Part shown: positions 57,801 to 64,000 of the stretch, piece by piece
Layout: each line of letters starts with the position of its first letter
How positions within the stretch are numbered: the stretch's first letter is position 1
NCBI RefSeq assembly: GCF_009727055.1
Contig: NC_052349.1
Span: 33,745,405-33,809,404 of the forward strand
Source: Benincasa hispida
Taxonomy: Eukaryota; Streptophyta; Magnoliopsida; Cucurbitales; Cucurbitaceae
DNA: 64,000 bases
Reading direction: 5' to 3'
The notes under the pieces: model-generated
What the model saw: the letters and a program-made list of their open reading frames with translations, nothing else
Database searches by the model: none
What the model was told of the DNA's origin: nothing
Position numbers and translations under genes: made by a program

Positions 57801-58354
57801 GTCCAACCGCTAAGAACCTTAATATGCATCAACTTCATCAAGAACAATAATGACAAGAAAGTTGTACAACCAGGGTACAACTGGTTGCCTGCTTCATTTA
57901 TTAAGTCTTCAAAGAAGCTTGAATTGTTATCTCTTTCGATAGGCATTGGTGTGCATCTCATCTTCATTTCCTTTTTCATTTATATCGGCAATTGGACACT
58001 GTAGATCATTTATAATATTCAAAATTTCATTTTCTTCATCTATAACATTCATTTCTGTCGTATTTAATCCATCATCATGTGTCGGTTGAGATGTTTGACT
58101 TTCGTATTCCCTAGACAAGTTGACTGGGTCTCCATGATATACCCATTGATGATACGATGGAGAAATTACATTAATGAATAAATGTCGTTAACTTTATCTA
58201 TTGGCTCCCACCTTGCATTCATACATTTTCTGCATGGACATCTCATTTTTCCCGAGTTATTAACATGAAGTTTTGTAACTTCAAGGAACCAATATATTCC
58301 TTTTGCATACTCAGTTGATAACTTATTCCTAATCTTAATCCACTCTTTATCCAT
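54873..58354 (-). pseudogene. TNP2-type CACTA transposase, broken into many frames
   Basis: Domains follow the usual order on the minus strand. (1) Transpos_assoc zinc-binding N-terminus at 58354-58166: MDKEWIKIRNKLSTEY, then 'GKMRCPCRKCMNAR'. (2) TNP2 core from about 57979: 'LYPGCTTFLSLLFLMKLMHI', 'IPSSFYEAKRKLHDLGLGYE', 'RHKLDVMHIEKNIYDYLVDT' and 'LLNIEGNNKDTTKARLDLED'. (3) A DUF4218-like part near 56300-55970: 'IFPRAFFDAIVHLLIHFPYE', 'KQYVRNKACPKGSIVEAYIT'. (4) A DUF4216-like part at 55820-55140: 'AQSKDDLYRRHQQGFPDWFK', 'INTARHWFVNKPFVFAS', 'KQLFYINDPKYGNNWKVVQ', and an acidic tail to 54873. The order and length fit a full transposase, but there are many stops and frameshifts, so it cannot act in cis. 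Confidence 0.88.
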
Positions 58355-59423
58355 TCTTAATTAGTTTAGGACCACCTACTAAATTTTAAAATGGCATAAA
58401 TTAGTTTATATTCAACATGGCTTAGACTATTGAAAGAATAAGAAATACAATTAAAAAGAGCTGATTAGTTTATGGTTATCATTCATACACAATCAATGGG
58501 TCAAGCGGAGTATTGACATTATTATGAAATGCACATGATATGATTACATTAGTTTATATTCAACTTTTCTTTGTTTTAAGTTAGTAAAACTTCGATCAAC
58601 ATTTGACTTTAATATTAAATATTCAATATAGAATATATGAATGAAATCATAAGAACAAAAATATTTTTCATAATACCTTTTTCTAATTTAAAGGAAATAA
58701 GGTTGATCCAAAGCAAATTTTTAGTAGTCATGTCAACCTGAACATAGTTGGACTGTAGGTATTATATTCTCGACAAGAACATCAAAGTTACAAATATCCA
58801 CCCCACATGTTGAATTCAAGATATATTTGTTGTCATTTTCCCTAAACTCAATTTTCACAGCTGAAAAATAGCTGAATTCTGATCCCGCATAATTCAAATT
58901 AAAACTTCTCCAAACAGGTAAAATTTCTCACTCCCCATAACAAAATGGCAGAGAATTTTACATTTTCCCTCATTGGGTCCAAATTTCACTGTACTCGACC
59001 AACTCAATCCTAAGCCAAAACAACCATGATAGAACAATAACCCAAGACGTAAAAACTAAAATCCATTAACAGAAATTGCATAATCAGAATAAAATTGTAC
59101 CAAAAGCAAAAGATCCAACCACAAGTACCTGGCGACCACGGCGAGCGGACGACGACCACAACTAACGAACGACGACCACGATGAGTGGACGAAGGAGAAG
59201 AAGAAATATATTCAGATGAAGAAGAAGAAGAAATCGGAGCATGCAGACGAATTAAGAAGAAGAAGAAATCAGGTGAATGAAAGAGAGAAGATGAAACGAC
59301 GAGAGATAGCTTGTAGAAACACAAGCTATTGCAGCCTTTTACTTAGAATTATGAGGGTTGATGAGCAAAATATATGTTTAAATGAATAAGGATTCATGTG
59401 AAAAAATAAGCTTGTATCGATCA
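58355..59423. other. Non-coding region upstream of the TNP2-like gene
   Basis: Probable promoter and leader of the minus-strand transposase. It contains a purine-rich (gaagaagaa)n stretch at 59190-59290 and repeated 'cgacgaccac' phrases at 59135-59185. The 104-codon frame across this is low-complexity and not a gene. Confidence 0.5.
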
Positions 59424-60920
59424 GTGTTGAAAATTCCCATTAACCCTATATCATGCGTTATTCTGCATCAAAATGTCTGCTTTTGTAGCTGTCATAGGAA
59501 TCCATCGCAATCATTGATCCCAAACCATCATAAAGTTGATTGCATGCATTGATCTTCATGAAGACAAGTTTGTCGCATTGAATGCAGCAACTACAGAGTG
59601 ATAGTCGTGATAGAAGATCGATCGCAAAGTGGGTGGGAAACGTTGATACTTCAGAAGAAACAATCGTGAACGCATACCTTGGGAGTGTCATAGAGATAAG
59701 GTCATAATGACATTTCATCTACCGCGACAAGGATGACAGAGATTCAGCGTGGGATTACCAATATTGTCGGTGTTTAAGCTCTATAAATAGAGCCTTTGAG
59801 CCCAAATTCAAAGCATCCAGGTCTCTCCCCAAATTCTGCAGATTCTTGTGATCACAGATGAGACCATGAGCAGACAGTCTTTGAGAGTTCTTTATTCCCT
59901 TAACCTTTTCCAATTGACGATCGGAGCTTCGCCGAAGATAGAGAGAGATTGCCTACATCTAGCCCTCTATCCCTTTTTTTACCTCTGTATTGTATTACAT
60001 TTTGGCTTAAGACATTAATACATTTTGTACTCAATGCATCTCTTTAATTCCTTCAACATCATTTCCCTCATGTTCTTCTATTTTATCATCTTTTACATTC
60101 ATAACAATGAGTTAAGTGTAGATTGCAAGAGTCATCGCATACTCAATCATGTGGCATACAGATATGGCACATGTAGCAAAACATTGAGAGGTGTGTTGCG
60201 CGAATATAGTGAGTCAATCCTCTTTGTTTAGTGCAAGGCTATCGCAATGCTTGTCTATGAGCTAAATAGCTATAACCAACTACCCGAAAGGGTAAGTAGT
60301 GGAACTCGCTAAGCAAAGTGAGTAGCGTTCCTAGAGATAGGAATAATCTTATGCTCAACGCAACCAGGTTTTATAGAGATATAAACATGTTGCTGACTAC
60401 CGAGAGGTGTGTGATGCGTTAGTGTAGCGAGTTGGGATTAACCTTTCGACCAAACTTAATGACTTGGTGAAACTTTTCCTCAACTCTACTTCTCCATGCA
60501 TCTCATTACGTGTTAAGAGTTATCGCATCTCACTAATTCTCATAGTCAAACTTCAATTGCTCAATCTGTTTCGCTAGGAGCAGGAGTAGTGCATAGCTAA
60601 TTAACTTCTTTCTTTTTAATTTTTTTTATTCACTGCTTCAAACGCATTACTTTACAAGCATTCTTTAGTTGCAAGTCCCTATGTTCGGTCTCGGATCATC
60701 CCAAGAAACTTGCGTTCTCGTTATACTTGGCGAGAGAGAAAGAAAACTTGTGGCAGAAATGCATGGTCATTGCATAAACGATTAACGCATATTACATATC
60801 CTTTAGATTTTCTTATGATCATCGCATATACTATTACCACATATTCTTCTTATCAACACATGATCAGTGCATGACCATCGATGCACATTAAATCATCATC
60901 AAAATAAAAAATATTTCTTG
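59424..60920 (+). repeat. LTR-like insertion inside the CACTA element
   Basis: It begins TGTTGAAAATTCCC. It has a strong TATA box CTATAAATAGAGCC at about 59780. It ends in a stretch resembling gypsy LTR ends ('tgttcggtctcggatcatcc' then 'aacttgcgttctcgttatac', about 60680-60730), followed by 180 bases before CACTA sequence resumes near 60925. It is dense in ATCGCAT/ATGCGTT motifs. No coding region and no target duplication were found, so element type and ends are uncertain. Confidence 0.45.
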
Positions 60921-60924
60921 CATT

Positions 60925-61700
60925 AGCGAGCCCGAGGGGGAAGATCTATATCGGGATTTTCTTGACGGTCTTCTGTCAGACTGTCGGGGTAAAGTTAATC
61001 TTTACCGATGGTCACCCACTTACCGTCGGTAGAACTTAGAACACCCGACAGTATTCTGACACAACCGTTGGCTAAATTTCCCCAAATTCATATAAGAATC
61101 TTTTTATATTTATATTAGAACTAAGAAAGCCCGGCGGTTGACTGATAACCATCGGCATAAGTCTCTAAGGCCAACGACTAAATGCAAACCATCGGGCTAA
61201 CCTTACAAATTCCAGTACTTATTTTTTTAATATTAAATATCTCACCCGACTGTTGTTCAACCACCATCAGGCAAAAATAAGAACTTCTGACGATTTTCAC
61301 AAGTCGTCGGATCAGGATTGGAATGGTCGATGGTCATCAATAACCGTCAGGGTGGATTCAACAAACCTTGACAGTTAAACGCAAACCATCGAGCTAACTT
61401 TACAAATTCCAATACATAATTTTTTAATATTACATATCTCCCCCGATGGTTGTTCGACCACCATCGGGTAAAAAAAACTCCCAACAGACAAAAATAACCA
61501 TCGGGCAAAAACCTGAACGCCCGACGATTTGTTAGTAGATCGTCGGGATTAGTTGAATGCCCAAAAATTTGTTAGTAGACCATCGGGATGTCGTTTTATC
61601 TTGACCCCTTATTTTTATTGTCGGGATATGTTGGATCCACTAACGCTTTTTTGTGCGTCAGGATAAGTGTCGTCGGGAATAACAAAAAAATCTTGTAATG
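60925..61700. repeat. CACTA right terminus and subterminal repeats
   Basis: Dense in the same CCGTCGGG/CCCGACGG motif as the left end ('gactgtcggggtaaag', 'cttaccgtcggtag', 'accatcgggc', 'gatcgtcggga'), closing with 'tcgtcgggaataac' and the terminal inverted repeat. Confidence 0.88.
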
Positions 61701-61703
61701 AGC

Positions 61704-61997
61704 AATAAGAAAAATTACCAAATAGATAGATATACAATTGTTTCTCATGGTATTAAAATCAATAACCAAAGTATTTCACAAGATCTAAAATTTAAATATT
61801 CAAAACTATTCGAGAGATAAAATTTCCATAAATAAACAAAAAAAATAGTTATCTCAAGAAAAAAATAAAGATTACCAAATAAGCTATTTTCCTTTGTTGG
61901 ATTCAAGCAAGCTTTCTAGTTGCTCCAATTTGAATTAATTTTTAATTTGAAGTCCAATTAACCAATTGCTTCTTGAAATTACACCTACAAAAAATGC
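61704..61997. other. Right flank of the CACTA element
   Basis: AT-rich sequence continuing the pre-insertion retroelement. No gene is seen. Confidence 0.4.
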
Positions 61998-62335
61998 TCA
62001 ACCAAAAGATATTGGTATCCATTTCTTGGGTCCTTCCTTGTTAATGAGTAAAGACTTTGGAACCCATTTAAATTTAATTCTAATATTACTAAGATTCGTT
62101 CTTTGTAAATAACAAGTATCAATTTTATGACCAATTTTACCACAAGAACAACATTCAAAATTATGCAAAATTTTCTTTTTAACTAATTGATTTTGCACCT
62201 TATTTCTATTCAAGAAATTCTTTTTAGGAGCATTTTTCAATTTAAAACAATTTGATTTAATATGACCTTTAACTCCACAAAAATGACAAGTAGGCATAAA
62301 TTTTGATTTTTGTGAGAATTTTGAACCTAACTTAG
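61998..62335 (-). pseudogene. Copia gag zinc-knuckle fragment
   Basis: The 145-codon minus-strand frame is open across two CCHC-type motifs: CHFCGVKGHIKSNC (CX2CX4HX4C) and CSCGKIGHKIDTC (a CxCX4HX4C variant), separated by a Lys-rich linker. They are followed by a 'KWVPKSLL...GPKKWIP' tail, a pattern at the gag/pol border of copia (Sirevirus-like) elements. The N-terminal 45 residues read into non-coding LTR-like sequence and are probably not native, so the true fragment starts near 62335. Protease, integrase and RT are absent to the left, where the CACTA element sits. Confidence 0.78.
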
Positions 62336-63036
62336 ATGGGCAAACAAAACGCAAACAATCAAAAGAACGAATCGAAAGCAATGAAGAACGAACACCAAGA
62401 TATATAGTGGTTCGACCAATTTGGTCTACATCCACTTTGAGAACCAGCTTGAATCAATTTTATTACGAGCAATGAGGAATTTTCAATTATAGATAATCAA
62501 CAATAATCACCAACTTGTAATTTTGATACAAATTGATACGAAGAGATTCGCACCCGACGTCGCCTCTCAAACTGAGAAAAACACGATGACAGCCCAAGTC
62601 GAGTATACTACAACCAACGCCTCTGACCGATGCACACACTCGCAGCCTCACTGCCACTCTCTATCGCTGACGACCAGCGAACCCACGCTGAACCAGAACC
62701 CACGAATGACGAGTACCCAAGATGCCCGCCCAGATCGAACCGGACACCTACGAATGACAAGTACCCATGCCAGACAGCACCTGACGCCAACTCGCATGTC
62801 GAACTCGTCAGACGTGTGTCTGCCACCCACTGGTCTGCGTGCGTCTGTCACACAAAAAATGGCTGCTCTCTCCTTTTTTTTTGGCTTCACAATTTTCAAC
62901 CCTAAAGGATAGAATATGGGTTTATTTACAAAATTGTCATTTGTCCATAATTACCCGAATGCCACTAGGCCTTTTATTTCACAAAAAAACCCAATAAGGC
63001 CCACTTAAATACCTTGTTATTTTCTATAAATCTCCC
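62336..63036 (-). repeat. Probable copia LTR beside an RNase H remnant
   Basis: On the minus strand, just after RNase H, the purine run AAGAGGGAGA (about 63045-63036) is followed by 'tttatagaaaataacaagg', 'agtgggccttattgggttt' and 'caaatgacaattttgtaaat', as in copia 3' LTRs. A GC-richer middle (62540-62860) has overlapping frames on both strands, none recognisable. The far end near 62340 holds the 'agtggttcgacca...tctacatccact' phrase. The boundary with the gag fragment is approximate. Confidence 0.55.
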
Positions 63037-63083
63037 TCTTAACAAGAATATTTAATTTTCAAGCTGATTCTCCAAACTCCCTA

Positions 63084-64000
63084 TCATCCAGATTTAATAT
63101 TCAACCCAACTAACATGTATTTAAACCTATGGACTAGAAGAACCTTGGTTAACATATCTGAAAAATTCTCAACTGTATGATCCTTGACCAGTTCAACATC
63201 TTTCTGGGCCACAACTTCTCTGATAAAATGAAATTTGACATCCGTATGCTTAGACCGTTCGTGATGAGATGGATTCTTCGCAAGATGAATAGCACTCTGG
63301 CCATCACAACGGACGATAGAAATGAACTCATGCGATAACAACTCACCAACTATCCTTTTCAACCACACTTCCTCTTTCACAGCTTCACCCACTGAAATGT
63401 ACTCTGACTCAGTAATAGACAAAGCAACAATTGACTGTAGTTCAACCTTCCAACTAACCACATTACCAAACAAACGAAAAATGTGACATGATGGAGACCT
63501 TCTTTTGTCAAGGTCTGCAGCGTAATCTGCATTTGTGAAGCGTTCCAACAGTACTAATTTATCACAATCCCTTCTAAAACACAATGATAAACTGACACTA
63601 CCTTCCAAATATCGAAGCACCCATTTAACTTCATTCTAATGCTCCTTCCCAGAATTTGACATAAACCTACTTATCATACTCATAACATATCCCAAGTCAG
63701 GCCTAATACAAATCATCAAATACATAATACTTCCAACAACATTACAATAGGGAATATTAGACATCTCTAACCTTTCTTGTTCAATAACAGGACACTGAGA
63801 CGAAAAAAAGCCTAAAATGAGATGCTAAGGGTGTCGAAACTGTTTTACAACTAGACATATTATACTTCTCAAGAAGTTTATGCACATAACTCTCTTGCAA
63901 AAATAGATAAAATTAATCGAATGGGTGAATGCCTCACCGCCGGAGAGAAAATCTCACGTAAGTCAACTTCCTCCTTTTGAGTGTAGCCCTTGGCTACCAG
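63084..64000 (-). pseudogene. Copia RNase H with truncated RT, running off the window
   Basis: From 63620 to 63084 a 178-codon open frame encodes nearly all of RNase H: 'MLRYLEGSVSLSLCF', 'NADYAADLDKRRSPSCHIF', 'SIVALSITESEYISVGEAVK', 'RCDGQSAIHLAKNPSHHERS' and 'KHTDVKFHFIREVVAQKDVE'. The lineage differs from the other copia copies here (Ala-rich 'DADYA' type; SQSAIHLAKN, with Gly in place of Ser). Upstream, 63621-64000 contains RT pieces in other frames: 'LVAKGYTQKEEVDLREIFSP', then directly 'FLQESYVHKLLEKYNMSS', so the catalytic YVDD section is deleted. Then 'GSIMYLMICIRPDLGYVMSM' leads into RNase H. RNase H looks intact, but the polyprotein is dead. Confidence 0.88.

Larger units (their letters stand above)
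51693..61700. mobile_element. CACTA (En/Spm) DNA transposon, complete ends, TSD AGC
   Basis: The left end is CACTACAAAAATTTGG. The right end, reverse-complemented, is CATTACAAGATTTTTTTG, an imperfect terminal inverted repeat with one change in the CACTA motif. Both ends are flanked by the 3-bp duplication AGC (51690-51692 and 61701-61703), as CACTA elements make. Subterminal regions are dense in CCCGACGG/CCGTCGGG motifs. On the minus strand inside are remnants of a TNP2-type transposase and of an En/Spm Transposase_24-type protein. An LTR-like insertion sits at about 59424-60920. Total length is 10,008 bp. Confidence 0.92.

Noticed and set aside
59010..59324. 104-codon minus-strand ORF with a Ser-rich tract and hydrophobic ends
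   Set aside because: It is generated by (gaagaa)n and repeated cgacgaccac sequence in the region upstream of the CACTA transposase. No family is recognisable.
62523..62912. 129-codon plus-strand ORF with opposing minus-strand ORFs
   Set aside because: Overlapping frames on both strands in a GC-richer part of a probable LTR. No family features, so probably chance.
1..64000. tRNA genes, organelle-derived DNA and telomere or centromere satellite
   Set aside because: Looked for by eye; none was found with support. Matches to tRNA-Met are only the short retrotransposon primer sites.

Overview
This window is plant nuclear DNA from an intergenic, transposon-dense part of a eudicot genome. The evidence is Ty1/copia, Ty3/gypsy, CACTA and PIF/Harbinger elements, a plant-type 5.8S rRNA fragment and a small plant ricin-B-type lectin gene. 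The LTR families and the lectin remind me of Cucurbitaceae, but that is recollection and was not searched. Only one gene looks like an intact host gene: the secreted lectin at 14337-14846 on the minus strand. Nearly everything else is mobile-element sequence in several layers of nesting, mostly broken by stops, frameshifts and deletions.

Layout. 1-2961: 3' end of a copia element (RT, RNase H, 3' LTR). 3007-4702: an inverted LTR fragment beside a copia protease/integrase remnant. 4703-9308: AT-rich DNA with old LTR-like pieces and part of a small TRIM-like repeat. 9309-13373: a copia 5' LTR and gag start, split by a solo LTR with a perfect 5-bp target duplication (ACCTT). 14.2-14.9 kb: the lectin gene. 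15.8-16.2 kb: a TRIM-like repeat. 16421-29356: a Sirevirus-like copia element with perfect TTTAT target duplications and remains of an envelope-like third ORF. Its 5' LTR holds another solo LTR (TSD GTCTC), and its protease/integrase region is replaced by an LTR fragment plus a gypsy gag fragment.

29.4-32.9 kb: AT-rich DNA with a third TRIM-like copy and a 90-bp near-perfect foldback. 33.0-35.4 kb: a two-gene PIF/Harbinger element (DDE transposase and Myb/SANT-like protein). 36.0-43.7 kb: a minus-strand copia element (LTR plus leader) interrupted by a pol-less copia element at 36256-40882; both carry unusual arrays of the palindrome CGATCG. 43.7-47.8 kb: more copia pieces, ending abruptly at a fragment of nuclear rDNA (47822-48770; ITS1, 5.8S, ITS2, start of 25S). 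51693-61700: a complete-ended CACTA element (TSD AGC, subterminal repeats, TNP2-like and En/Spm-type transposase remnants on the minus strand), itself inserted in an older retroelement and carrying an LTR-like insertion. 61998-64000: minus-strand copia gag, LTR and RNase H remnants.

The genes do not form a pathway. The window is best read as a stratigraphy of insertions, with relative order set by nesting and target-site duplications. The most distinctive signals are the exact nested boundaries, the envelope-like ORF, the CGATCG-rich leaders, the captured rDNA piece and a roughly 30-nt core shared by eight otherwise diverged LTRs.
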